NCBI RefSeq assembly: GCF_901933205.1 | Contig: NC_044573.1 | Location: forward strand, 34,692,993 to 34,756,992 | Direction: 5' to 3' | Origin: Camarhynchus parvulus | Taxonomy: Eukaryota > Chordata > Aves > Passeriformes > Thraupidae | DNA length: 64,000 nt | Part shown: positions 1-13,300 of the stretch, piece after piece | Layout: every line of letters begins with the position of its first letter | Position numbering within the stretch: position 1 is the first letter of the stretch | The notes under the pieces: model-generated | The model's database searches: none | What the model was told of the DNA's origin: nothing | The model's input: only the letters and a program-made list of their open reading frames with translations | Translations under genes and position numbers: made by a program

Positions 1-3000
1 ATTTCCTGATCCCAAATGTGATGGAGGCTTTTCCAGCCCCTGCATTTACTGTTCACTTTGTTTATGTTTCAACATAGCATTTGTGGCAACCTCTGCTCTA
101 AATCAGGCATTGGGAATATGGGGCATAGGAAGTATGGGTAGATTCAGCTGCATGGCGAAAATAATGAAGATTTCTTGATGCTCATGAAAGCTCTGTGTTG
201 CACTTCAAGTGCAAGTACATCCTCCACCTGTTTTCTTTTTTCCTATAGAGATATATCTTGAAATAATTAAAGGAGAGCAATATCTGAGCATTACTTCTTT
301 CTCCTACAGTCCAAGAACTATAAGCAAATGCACCAGACTTGTTGGTCCTAACTAGTATTGTTTGCATGTCAAGTGTTAATGCAGTACATGTTAAAATGCT
401 CTCAGAGTGTACAAACACTGAACAGGAAGTGGTAGCTTCTGAGTTTGCTTAAATGCCTTATTAGATTCTCCTTCCAAGACCAAGTTCACTTTTTTTTAAT
501 GTCTTTTGATAATTGCAGAGGCTGGCAAGGTCGAAAGTGACCACCCAGAGCTTTAAAATAAACCCAACAATTAAAATCCATGACAGTTAAAATGGTCACT
601 GTTCAACTGGAAAGAGTCAAGCTCTTCACAAGTCAATCACAGAAAAAGTGTCCCTTTCCCATTCCCCACAACAAATCTTCATCCCTGAAGCCTGTAAGCC
701 TGCCCAGTTGGGAGAGGCATAGCAGGTCCCAGGACCCCATTCCCGTGCCATATACTGCAGAAGACCCAGGATAAGGGGTTTATCAGCTTTCTCTTGAACA
801 TTGCCCTGGCAAACCTGAAAGGCCTGATTTTGTCATCTTTGGTCACTTTTTTTCAGTCTGAGGCACACAAAGCCTTGGGGACTTGGGACTTACTGACAGA
901 GCCCAGCTTTTCCAGAGTCTCAGGAAACATGGCCTTTGCCATTTTCTCTGAGAAACACAGTGTGGTTTTCATATTTACACACTGTAAGTTTGGTATACAT
1001 CCATTTAGCCAAGCATGCCAACATTATGCATTCATTTGGCCCATGAGGTCTCCTCATTCATAAAAAAGTGAAAACAGAGCCCTGGCTACCCAATGGCTCT
1101 AATTATTTAAAGATGTTTCTGATGCTGGCAAGGACTACAGCACACATAATTTAGCCTCCCTACCTTTCTCAAAAACTAGACAAACACATCAATGTACTTT
1201 ATATAAGCCTTACAGAACATTGGTTGTTTTATTTACCTCAGGCCTATTTCAATATAAGTGCTTTAAGTAGCTAAAGCCAAACAATGTTAACCCCCTAGTT
1301 GCCTTGCCATCACAATTACACTAACTTCCCACTCTGTTGTCGCTGACTTTTTTTTTTTTAGGTATAAATGGTTTTTAAGAAGAATTTGCCTTAAGTGTAA
1401 TAATGCATAAATTATGATTTTATTTAATGGAGTTTGAGAAATGTGGAAAAACTGCAGAATTTGAACTCCACTTGTTAGGAGTTAACTCTAACATGTGCAA
1501 CCATGCTCTTTGAACAGAGCCAGCACTGCCAGGCTGTGCGTGACATCTTGGGGTGTTGTAAGATTCTGCTCTCTGATTCCTGTGGTAGTATTTGGTTGAA
1601 AAGGCTCGAGGGTAATTGCTTGAGAGCAGAAAACTTTTTCCTTTCCGTCTAAGCACCTGGATGGGATTCAATGTGGCATAGCTACATGTTGTCTTGCAGA
1701 AATCATTTAATTTGTGTTTTCTGTCCTTGCATGCAGTCAGGACTGCCTTACTAAGCCCGCCCTGATAGCTGAGCAGGTACATTCAGCACTTGCTGTGTAA
1801 TTATCACAAGCCAGGTAGTTCAGTCTTGGGTCTTATATATTTCCTGTTCATAACCTGGAGAGCAAATGATTCCATGGTTTTAGAAGAGTGGCCACAGCCT
1901 CATGCCCGATGAGCAGTGTGCACTTTGGGTCCCACAATGGGACAAAGATCTGGTATGTGAGAAACTCTCTACCTTCCAGTAAGAAAAAATTCCCAGACAA
2001 AGTTTTGATTTCTCTAAAAATTGTGCAGGCATATCTTGTTTTATAACATACCTGAAGAGTATTTTCTTTGCCTATGCCTACAGCAGCAGAACCAGAAATT
2101 CCTCCTGAGTGTTGGGGAGAGGAACAGAATGGGTTGGACTGGTGCACACACCTGAATCTATATGCCTGTCAGCCCTTTGCACAGACCTCTTGGAAGCAAT
2201 TTATGGCCTTTGAAATGACCATCTTCTGCTTTCACTTAGATTTTGACCTACTCTGTGAACCTATTACACAGTAAAACATTTCTCTCTTTCTCTTTCAACA
2301 AAAGTTTGACCTATTCATGTGAATCACTACAGAAAGGCCAGCTATGATCAAAAGATAATGGACCAAGTCAGTAATGAACTCGGACTGAATTTAGACATGT
2401 AAGCACAAGAAGTGCAAAACTACAGCTTTTTCTGATGGTTCCCCCACAGTAGCCTCTTCTCAGATCAGGGGCCATAGCAGTTGGTGAGCATCAAACCCAG
2501 AACATGTGAGTTAATTGCATTTCAAAATAGGGCAGATTTTCCCTTTTTCATTTACCTGTGAATGACTGCATGCAGAGAGAGGGAATCATGAGGAATCCTA
2601 CATTTTTGTGTTGGCTGAAATATGTAAGTCCACTAGTTATGTTGTTAAAAAATGCTTTGTTAAAAATTGTTGAAGTCAGATTTTAATGAGGATTAGATTA
2701 AGTCCAGTGAGCTTCCCTTTAGTGAAGTCAGATTTTCAGCTGCCACCACCTAGCTCTTACCCAAAGCAATGGGTGACAAACACTGAGTGCCTTAAAAATT
2801 CTGCATGACAGATGATCTCAAAATGCAAATTTATTTAACGGTCTGTGACTAAGGTCTCTATCAGCAAGTGTCTAGTCTTCCAGGTTGCTGCTGCCTCTAT
2901 TTGAAAATACGAAACTTCCTTACTGAATCTTGGCCAGATTATCTCCTCTGTCAGACCTAACACTGCCTACATACATCTTATCTCTCTTTCTGCTGTTTTA

Positions 3001-5930
3001 TCTTCCAGAGTGAAGTTAATATCTGAGTAGGTCACTACATTTTCTTCAAAAACTAAAGGACCTTCTCAGCTCTCTTTGACTCGCTGGTCTTATTCACCGG
3101 CTGCTTCAGGGGACAGATGAGAGGTCTGCATTCTTTTGCTTTCAGGCTTTGTTTCAATGGATCATGATAAATCCTACTTTAACTAACATGCACATGAAAA
3201 TAGAGCACAGTAAAACTCAAAAACTACTACCACAAATACTACTAAGATTTAGCAGAAAACTAACTGAGGTGGAGGCCTCAGACTCGAAGCAAAGGTGGAA
3301 GGCATGAACACATACAGATAGGGAGCACTTGTCCATCCCCTAGACAATCATGTTCAATACCTTTTGTGTTCAGATTAGTGGTTTCCTGACTGCACAGCCA
3401 TCTCTTTTGCAAACAAATCTTTCCCTGTGGCAAATCCCTGTACCAAAGTAGAGCCATTCAACATGGTCTACCTCTTGTTTCTGCTCTTTGTGTTGTCAGC
3501 TCCTGGGTGGCTGGAAATTGCCTCTGTCAGGAAAGAGCACAGGCGACAGCACTCGGAAATGTTGTGATAAAAAGAGACAGTTAGTGCCCTCCTCAGTCTT
3601 TTGTTTTGATACTCCTCAGTTCTCCATTACAATCGATAATGAGAGGCTGAATACCCTGAATAATAACAAACCAGATAGTTTTCTTTTTCTGCCTACTCAG
3701 TGTTTCTGCTCCACAGTTCCTGGGATGCTCATTTCCAGGATGCCAGGTTAACTCTCAGGCAGCAATGCAGAAACATGCCACCCAACTGGCAGCATTCTTG
3801 ACCCTGAGCCAGGAGTGGAGCCAGCAAGGCTGGGAGAGTGAGGTGGGTGCAGAGTGGACAGGGCTGCACCATTGCTGTGTTTCTGGAAGCAACAATGCTG
3901 TCTTCTCACACCACTGCATTTGAGCAAAGTGCTGCCAGGACCATGCTGGCTTCTTGCCCGTGGTATAATTTACCCACAAATAAGATAATTCATCCATGGA
4001 AAATGAAAAGTGGATCTATCAGCTGTTTCTTTTGTAAAACTGCCACCCTGCAGCAACAACAAAGCAGCATGACCTTGGTCATGCCCTGTTGCTCTTGCTT
4101 TGATGCCTTGTTGACAACATTCCACATGCCAACAGCTACAACCCTCAGTGAGCTGACACAGGCAGCAGGAGCTGAACCTCAGCAGGACTTTTTGCCTGTA
4201 CCATCATCCCAATCATCTCCTGTGTCTGCCTTCTCAGTTCCATCACTCAACAACACCAGTCCAGCTGGTTTGATGCAGTCCTGTTGCGTGCTCTGCAGGT
4301 GCCTCTGCCACCCAGCCATGGTTTGGTTTGCCAGCTTAGTCTTCAGTCCTCTCACTTGCACTGGTTTGAGATCAAGATTCCTTGGTAACCCACTGACCTG
4401 AGACTGTAAAGCAATACAGGCAAATCAGCATCTACATAGATTCCCATGGATTTCTGAAAATAAGCTGCTTGAATGGAAAGTAAGTGGCTAAAGACTAGTG
4501 AAGGTCTGTGCCCAAAGATTTTTGATCCATCAGCATCTGCAGGTAAGGAGTTGTCATGGAGACTTCAGTCTTTCACCAGCACTGGGAAGTGGCACATAGC
4601 CACTTAGCTACAGAACCCCAGTAGTTAGATATTTGTCCCCTTCTACCTACGTACCTCTAAACCTGCAGTCCTAAGATCTTGGTCCTTTTGTCCCTCATTG
4701 TCTGCATAATTAAACCTCACAAAGCCTTATAACAAAGGTGATAATATTCTGAAATTGTTAACTTGAATTAACAATATGTGGGGCACTGGGGGGGGGGGCG
4801 GAGTTTCAGGGTTTTTCCATAGATCTTCTAGGTAGAACTGCTAACAGGTTTGCTGTCTGAAGAGGCTTTTTGCCAGTCCAGTGCATCCTGCCTTGCATGG
4901 ACTCACCATGGCAAGCCAGAGCTCCTGTATTAAGAGTATCAAATGAATTATGGATCATTATATCCTAGTGACACAGTTGGAGCTTGCTGATAAACTTTTG
5001 ATATTGTACTGTGTATTAATATGCTGAGCTGTTACACAGTTTCTGCAGGTACTGGAGCAGATATTTACAAGTACCAGGTAATCACCTTCCCTTTGAACTA
5101 AAGGCATTTAGGAGACTGTTAAATCAGGAATTACATTTCTTTCTAATGTGTGTTTTGAAGTCAATCTCCTGTATTTATATTAATTTTTTTTTCATCCATA
5201 ATGATCTTAGATTAAACAGTGTATGTTCAGCCATGGATGTTATCTATACACTTCCAAATACCTAAGTAGAATTGCATATTACAGTTTACATTCTAGTATC
5301 TTGGAACAAGATACCAGCACTTTCTGTGATAATCCCATAAATGCTATGATCTTCATTATCTTAATGCATTTTTCTTCTTAAAGTTACCTAAGAATTTTAG
5401 GACATCTGCATACAGATACTTAAAGAAACTAGTCCTTTTGTATATCTCATTTGGCCAGGTCACACTTAAAAAGTACCAGCTTTTTAGCCTTTGAGAGCAT
5501 TTTATTAAATCCTCACATCCAACTTCATCAGAAAGAACCCTCATGCAATACTTCTACTTCTCTGTGCCCAGACTTGCAGAGTTATTCTGTCACTAATCCT
5601 CTGTCTTCAGGGAAACTGCTGGGGGAATACGATGCTATTCACATAAGTAAAGGCATCACAGTCTGTCTCTTCAAAAGACATTTTTTTCTCTTTAAACCTG
5701 ATCTGCATCTAACTAAACTGGTAGCTATAATCTTCAAGGCTGTGTGGTTTACTCTCATCTACTAGTTCTAGTCATTTCACCACAGTGCTGAACTGCACGG
5801 GGAGACTGAAAAAAAATGAACCACAACATCAGTTGAGTAAAGCTTCACTTCCCAAAAGAGAAAAACTTGACAAATCTGACAGGCTAGTGCAAAAGGAGCA
5901 TAGAAATCCCTACCAAAAATATGTGGGAGG
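1..5930. other. Upstream non-coding sequence
   Basis: No convincing exon, RNA gene or recognisable transposon is visible. The longest open frame, 187 codons at 3838-4401 on the + strand, has no family resemblance and its composition is that of random intergenic sequence. There is a run of 11 G at about 4789-4799 and several short T runs. In human, FEZ2 lies upstream of VIT, but none of its coding sequence is seen here. The stretch directly before 5930 probably belongs to the proximal VIT promoter. Confidence 0.6.
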
Positions 5931-5935
5931 GAATG

Positions 5936-5968
5936 TATATTTAAAATAGGACCGCCTAATTCAGCTGC
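5936..5968 (+). promoter_or_regulatory. VIT: Putative VIT core promoter (TATA-like box and initiator)
   Basis: A TATA-like stretch, TATATTTAAAATA, begins at 5936. An initiator-like TCAGCT sits at 5961-5966, about 27 nt downstream, so transcription may start near 5963. It lies just upstream of a stretch that ends in a strong splice donor, on the same strand as VIT. There is no CpG island, which fits a tissue-restricted matrix gene. The assignment is inferred from motif spacing only. A different, more distal promoter is possible. Confidence 0.4.
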
Positions 5969-6291
5969 TAAATCAGTGTAAGGAGCTCTGCAGTCCGTGT
6001 GTGCGGGAGGGAAAGACAGAGAGAGAGAGACAGAGAGGGAGAGAGGAGCAGAGGGAAGGAGGGGGGGGGGAGAGAGAGAGCAATGTGCCTTTCACAGAGC
6101 TCGGAGCTTGATGGGAATGTTTGATTAGCTCCTCTCTGAAAGAAAAAAGGTGTCCAGGCCTCCCTCTGCTGCCCGCCTCTCCTTCTCTAGAATAATGTTG
6201 GCTGGAGTTTGGGATACAGAAAAGCTTGGAAAAAAACCCACTTTCATACTGTGTGGAGAAAAGGAATAAAAAGTTGCACACCTCAAGCAAG
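5963..6291 (+). other. VIT: Putative VIT exon 1 (non-coding 5'UTR)
   Basis: About 330 nt run from the predicted start site to a good donor, CAAG|GTAATT, with GT at 6292-6293. The first half is a purine-rich GA tract (about 6005-6080) with a run of about a dozen G. Four upstream ATGs are present, at 6083, 6111, 6117 and 6195. All open short frames that close inside the exon; the longest is 24 codons from 6195. If real, they would dampen translation of the main frame. The exon is proposed because coding exon 2 begins with 39 nt of 5'UTR after a clean acceptor, which requires a separate upstream leader exon. This is the best candidate I see, but no coding signal supports it. Confidence 0.4.
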
Positions 6292-8305
6292 GTAATTCTG
6301 ATGTTGTTTTTCTGCTACATTTATTTAGCGGGGAGAGGGGGAAGTTGTGCTTTTTGCCTGTTGATAATAGTTAAATATTTTCAGTGCTGGGAACTGTAGG
6401 GACATAATGTTTTATTTAGCATTCCAGCTATGTGCTTAGGATCAAAGACCTGAGAAGATGAAGACATAAATGTAGAATGAAACTGTACTTTACTATATAC
6501 TTCATAAAGTATTTATGAAAGCATTAAGCCCCTGCTGTTAAAGTGGACACATATACTCACTGCTTGAACAGCGAAGGCTTAACTATGTGATAAAGAATGA
6601 TGTATATAAGCCACACACCAATAGCCATTTATTCAAGCCTTCTGTTCAAATAGTTTGTGATAGGCAATGCAACTTGTTCCTCAGTTTAAAACTGTTTTGG
6701 TTTCAAGACTTTTTCACAAACTCTTTTTGATCAGTAGGAAGGTGTGTTTTGTATCATTAGTAAACACGACCTGATACTGGGGAACACTAATCTCCAAGGC
6801 ACAGAATGGAAAATGGTATTATTCCAGGGATGTGTGTTTCTGTGTTGTGAACTCTCTTGGTAATGGATCGATACAGAGTGTGAACAGTACAGTAGCCTAG
6901 ACTCCATACATCCTTTTGTGCTGAGTGCTTGTTTTGGTGGTGAAGCTCCAAAAATGAATAGCATTGTCAAGCCTGCCACAGCCATTCAGCTCTCTGCAGA
7001 GAGATTAGAGTCTTGATAAGTCTCTTCAAAATGTGATTTCTCTCCAACCAGTACAAACATGAACCAAATGCCCCAAGCTAAATATCAACTCTAGCTAATA
7101 TTCTAGAGTTTATGGGACCTACACCACATTCAGAGCAAAAAGCAAAATTACACTTTACAGAGGCAAATCCTCCTTAGAGCACACTGTTTTTGCTCTAACC
7201 CCTCCAAATTTTAAACAAAACATCACAACAAGAAAACACACAGAGAAAATTTTGTTTAGATGTCTTTTAAAATACATTTTACTGAGAAAAGCCATGGAGT
7301 TGTATATGTTTATAGCTTGTGTTTTCCTACATACATCCTGAAGTTAAAAACATTTTGCATTCTTGTTCTACACTCAAAGAAAATCTATGTTTTTCTGTGT
7401 TACCATATTCTTCAGACTTTACTCAGTTCATCACTTGAACGACAGTTGTGACTGTAAGACTGGTCTCCTTCAGAGATGCAAAGAGAACTCAAGCAAAAAT
7501 AACTGCATTACAAACACATTGATTTTCAAATACTAAGTATCTTATATTAAACAGATTTACTTTGCTTGCATGTTTTGCTTAATCCTTTGAGTTGCTGGGA
7601 TTGTTCTCACTGGGATGATAAAAAGGACTTCCTGTCTTTTAGTTATTCAGTACATAAAAAGTATTTTTTAAGAAATATTTTTTAATGTACTGCCAATACT
7701 TTGTTTCCACCTGAAGTAGTAATATTGTGTTCTTAACCTGGACTTTAATTGTTCATACCTTTACTTAATGTAAGACATTACTATCCCTAGTGGTCTAATA
7801 GCAGCACTTACCACTGAGTGGTTGAACCAAGCAATTTTACTAGCAACACCAGGTTTCCTCACACTTGGAATGCAAGAAAGATACTCCTCTTGGAGTCTCT
7901 TTTATCTATAAGGATAAGATGATACAAAAGCCTTTCCTTTTGAGGAGGCATCAATAAGGTGTTCCCTTTTCACCTAGTTACTGACTTTCACAGAAGTAGT
8001 AGGAAATTAATTATTACACTCCTTTTTGTCAAAATTAATTGGAGTATTTCTAAAAGGGCACTACCTGAGCCACAGTGAACACAGAAGCTGAAAAACAGGC
8101 CAATTACTTCATGTGAAATGTCGGAATTATTTATTATTTCTGGCCATTGCTTCTTAGAAAACATTGCTAAAAATAAAACCAATGTTTATGTAACAATGGC
8201 ATCAAAAACTTGACTGTATCTGGTCTGCCTGGAGAATTTTGAACTTTTCCCTTTCCCTCTCTGAACCACAAATAAAACTCTAGTTAGAAAACACTTCACA
8301 TGACA

Positions 8306-8405
8306 TCCACAGCTTCTCTGGCCAAGCTGTGGCAGTGCCTCAGCACCCTCACCATGAAGAATTTCTTCCTAATATCTAATCTAAACCTACTCTCTTTTAG
8401 TTTAA
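8306..8405 (-). mobile_element. CR1 LINE fragment (3' region)
   Basis: About 100 nt match the well-known CR1 3' segment, read here as its reverse complement. The run CACCCTCACCATGAAGAATT, followed by a stretch of the form TTCCTAATATCTAATCTAAA, is diagnostic. Both ends are truncated: no coding part and no terminal ATTCTATG repeat are present. CR1 is the main LINE of birds and reptiles, so this also supports an avian origin. The boundaries are approximate. Confidence 0.8.
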
Positions 8406-10248
8406 GTGTTGATAGTTAAGTCATTTAAGGCACCTGGTTGAAATGAGCAAGAAAAAGTGATAACTCAGTTTCCTACCTGCAACTCTGACTGTATTCCTGA
8501 AAAAAAAATGTGCTGTGGCACTTGTAGACATGAACTGCTCCTATAGTGGGACTGGCACGGGCAGGGGCCAGAGGAGAGAGCTGTGTGCTGGTCCACTGCA
8601 ATTGGCTGGGCTGGCAGGGTCTTTTCTGCATGGGTAATGAAAAACAAAAGTCTGGAAATTCCTGGCAGTCCTGGAGGGATGTCCTGGCCCCCTGAAGCTG
8701 TGGGTACACACCAGGACTCCTCCAGCCTGCTGCAGCATCAGCTGAGGTTTAGGTTTCTCATTCAGGGCTCAGGAAGTGGACGCTGAACATATAATATGTC
8801 CTTCCTTCTGAAAACCTGTCCATCATACAGATTCCATTAATCTGTGTTGAAAAACAGAAACATAGAACTGCAAAAGTGATGGTTTGGGGTTTGATTTTTT
8901 TAAATAAAAGAAAAATAATAATCATAGCATGCATTGTACAAAAAGCAGGGAGAACGCAGCTGCAGTAGTTGCAGATCTGCCCTCCACATCTTGTGGAGTA
9001 GATTTTTAAATCCAGAGTCGGGGAGAGAAATAGGTGCTTAACACCTACTTAGAGCACTTCAATTCCTCTTTTGAACTTGCCGGGGCACAAGGAGCCCCCT
9101 TGTCCCAGCGCTGCCTGGGGAGCCTGTGCCGGAGCTCAGCTGGGACCCGGGACAATGCAGCCCCTGTTCTGGGCCCGGCTGTCGCACAGGGACTATAATT
9201 ATCTCTCTTCTAATGACCAGCCAGGCAAGATAACAGTTTTCATGCTATGTTTAGAAAACAATGTCTTACTACAAATTGACGGTTCATTCGTCCGTAAAAG
9301 AGCCTCTCTAACAGTCCTAAAGCAGCTGCCACTCTTTTGCATCCCAGTTCCTTTATTTGCTGCACATTTCCCTCTTGGAAAACCTGGGTAAATGCTGCAC
9401 AGGCAGCACAGCTTCCTGCTGCCACATGAGAGGCTCAGAAAGGTGCAGAAATGCCCAGAAAATCTGTGGCTGTTTAGATTGTATCTGTTAGGAAATTAAA
9501 CTCTGCCTGTCTGTCCTGCCAGAGCCTGCGCTGCCCTTGCGAACTCTCTAAGCCCCCAGCTCAAAGGGGCTGCAGGCAGCGCTGGGAGCCCAGGGCAGGA
9601 GTAAAAGTGCTTTGTGATAATGCCCGGTGGAAAGCAAGCTGATGCTAAAAGAGGGATGTGAAGGGGCTTGTTCAGATACAACGGGAGCATGAACTGATAA
9701 ACTTTTCTTCCAGCACAGTGGCCCATAGAGAAGCCAGGATCTACTGAAATTCTGTAGGCTCCAAAGGCGCCAGTGGGGCAGCTGTACTGGCCAGCTGTGA
9801 TTGCAGCTTGTGTGGGTGTAGCTGCCCCTTGCAAACACCAGGAGCTGCCAGGTTTGGGCAGTCCTGGCAGCATGGCACTCATGGGCTAGCTACCCGAGTA
9901 TTTGCTCTGGCTCTGCAAACATTCTGCACCTAACTCTGTTCTGGGGCAGCTCTACATTTAGTGCTGTCTGAGGGCTGCTACCACATCCCCTGCAGGTGCC
10001 CTGCCAGCAGAGAACAGAGCCCATTCCCTCATTCTGCAGCTAGCTCCCCCTCATCTCTCTTGCCATCTTCTCCGTTCTGCTCTCCAGCAGGACTTAGCTG
10101 TGTTGTCTTGGGCTGCCTTTCCTCTTTGGGCTCATTTTTCTGTGACTGAGACCTGAGAAAAAAAAACCAAACATACAGAAAGTGTTGATCAGAAAGAAAA
10201 TTTCCCAATGGCTTGGAAGCATCAATACTTCTCATGAAAATTCATTTT

Positions 10249-10362
10249 AATTTAAAAAAACCAACCAAAGAAAAAATAAACAAAACCAAAACCCAAAAAC
10301 AAAACAAAAAACCCAAAACCAACCAACCAACCAAAAAACCCCCGCCCCAAAAAAAAAACCAC
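10249..10362 (+). repeat. A/C-rich low-complexity block
   Basis: About 115 nt consist almost only of A and C on the + strand, built from AAAACC and CCAA units. Two similar blocks lie at 31991-32110 and 36590-36668. No source element is recognised. Confidence 0.7.
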
Positions 10363-13300
10363 TATCTGCAGCTTTTTCCTTCCCTTTTTAAGCAGAACAC
10401 CCAAATCTATATCTCATTTCCTGAATTGGAAATACATTCCCATTTGGAAGAGTATTTATAACCATCTCTGGTCCATTCAAATTATCTATGCTTAAGCAGT
10501 TCTTAACATCAGTCTTGCTGTAGAGGCTGAACAGACTTCCTAGCACCCATGAAGTCCATCCCATCTTTGCTTTATCTCCAGAACTTCAGAGTGCATTAAG
10601 AGGTCAGTGGCACATTAAGTACACAATCTGTGTCAGTTATCCTTTATGTGCCTCATTCTACTGAACATCCCACAGACACAGATATAAAAAATACATTCAG
10701 CTTGCACTTGTAAACTGTTGCTCAGCCTATCACCTTATAAAATATTTTTGTAAATATAAGACATGTAACACAGCAGCCAGCAGTCCTTCAGCTGGCAGCC
10801 TGTTTCATATGAAAAAGGCACAGAATTGCCAAGTGACTGGTACACATGCGCCAAAATGTTCGGGAAGATTCTGAATGTTCTTGTGTAGCTTCACGCAGTC
10901 CTTTAATGTCCCCACCAGGATGATCTGGGGATTTCCAACACCTTCAGGCTTGTACACAAAACTGTGGAAATTTTTACCTCTCAAAAATCATACATTTACA
11001 GGGAAGTTTGGACACGGCCATGTCTGTGCCTCTCCATCTCCCTGCCAGGTTCCTTTAGGGACTCAGAAGGCTCCATTCTTTCTTGTTTCCCCCAAATACA
11101 TCATTTACCCTTCAGCCCATAGAACAGGGGTGAGACATAGAGGAAAGCTGGCAGCAGGGCTGTGTATTCTGGCTGTGGACAACGTCAGTGAGTCAGAGCT
11201 ACAAAAGGGTAAGCACTCCCTGACTACAGGGCTATTTTCACAGCTGCCAGCCAGCTGAGGATGATGGGAATCCATCCTGCTTGCCTTGGTGGGAGCCCAT
11301 CCTTCTCACCTCTTCTGCAATGCATCTCCAACACTTGAAAATTTTGTCCTTCTGGGCTTGGTTGAAGAAGTTTTAGGACATGAAGCACAGAAAGAAAGAG
11401 ACTGTTTGGAAATGAGGCTGCATGGGAAGGAGAGGAGTGTCCGGATGTGGGGGGTGAGAGGTTAGAGAAGTTTAGAGTAGATCCAACGGAGCAACTTTGT
11501 ACAAATGTTATAAGGGCAAATATTGACACCACGTAAGTCATAAAAGCCTACTTGCACCCTGTTTTGGAGAAAGCCTTTCCACCAAACTGCATCTCAGAAT
11601 AGGTGGTAATTTGGGACAGAAACTCAGTCTTCTGTGGTCTACATCTTCTATTATTGTTGGTGAAATCTGTATGTAGAAAGAAATACATAGGTTAGGCAAT
11701 AATTAGATTTGAAGTAGAAGCTCATATGGTAATCTCCTGAAGCCAAAGTTCAAAATTCCTGAGCATGGAAGTAGATTATGCAATACTGAGGACTGTAGGC
11801 TTCGTTTGTTTTCAAAACAAAAGACCACAAATTACAAGTTCCTGCTCCAAGTCCAAGTGGTTTCCCTTTTTGATCTTGGTCGCTCAGAAACAGAATCCTG
11901 TGATCCACCTCTATGCAAAACAGCAGGTTTTAAAATACTCTAATATGCAAAATTAGTAAAACAGCGTTAGCCTGGTTCTAAGATACATTTCTCAGCAATT
12001 TCTGGCTGCACCTACACTGTCACAGTATCCAGGACTGGGCTCTGAAGGCCACTTTCTCTGCCACCATGTTTTCTAGCTTTTCATTTCCCCTCCAGGGCAC
12101 TCAGATCCTGAGGAATGTAGTTTTGGAAGCTTAGCTATTCCTCAGGTTGTCCACATGACCCATATGTTAGAGAGACCAGTGCTGCCAGTTGCCAAGGGCT
12201 GCCAGCACTCAGACCATAAGGCTGCACAGCTTGGCCCTCACCGTGTCTTGTCTCTCACCAGCACCTCCACCAACAGCATGTCTTCAGGAAACCAGCATAA
12301 CTCCTAATAGCCTCATTTATAATGCTGGCACTCATTCCAATCCATAGCTCACTTTCCTCCCAAAAGCAGCTTGGAGCCCTGAGATGTCTTCTTCAGTCAT
12401 CAAAAAATGGAAACACTACTCATTGGTCCACAGTTTCCAAACTGTTCCCCAGAACAGCCCCATCAGGTGAGAGACATCAGCCTGAGTGCCCCTGTTGGGT
12501 TGCAGTGGGCTGCAGAGCAGCACCAGCAGTCTGTAGCAAAGCCAAGGCAGCAATGACCACTGCCTGGGAAGGGCCATGGGCAGCGTGGCCATGCAGAACA
12601 TCCTGGGATGTGGGGCCGGGCATCCTGGCCCTCAGCAGCTGACCCTGCAAGGAGGCAAGCCATTGGGAGGTCCCAACAAAGCAGCAGTAGAAGATGACTG
12701 AGGGGCGGAAGGTGGTTTGGGGTTGTTTTCTGCTTTGCATTTGGTAACAACCTCCCTTGTTGCAAAGGTTGGTTTTTTCTAAGCTAAAGGTATCAGAAAG
12801 ATATTTAACTGAGAAGGCTTGGAGAAAACATTTCCAAACAGAAGTAATGTACTTTTGAAAAGTACAAAATATAAAAAGGAAAATGTTATGCAGTGCAAGG
12901 AGCATGAGACTATCATTTTTAAGAGATTGCAAAAGTGAAACTAATTTCTTAACTTCAGTTTACTGGTTTCCACCACAGAACTGAATTTCAGCTTAGCTTT
13001 TCAAAATGCTTTCTACAGCATTCCCATGCTTCCTGATTTGCTGGAGACCTTTCATGAAAGATATTTCCTTGATCAAGCTGTCATTACTAGACATAAATGA
13101 ATTTCATTGCTTCCTACCTTACTTCAAACAAGTGCTAAATGCCAGGGTAGTTCCAGGGGTTTATTTTGTTTTTTTTTAATTACAAATGTTTTCTGAATCC
13201 TTATCCAACCAGTCCTTGGCTTTGGCATGGGACATCACTAGTAATACTAGCTGTAGGAGATACTGGATCAATAAAAGTTTTCTGTGAGCTGTTATATAAA

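Noticed and set aside
3838..4401. 187-codon open frame upstream of VIT
   Set aside because: No domain, no family resemblance, no splice context; composition as expected by chance in GC-moderate intergenic DNA.
12477..12932. 151-codon minus-strand frame in intron 1
   Set aside because: No recognisable domain or repeat; probably chance.
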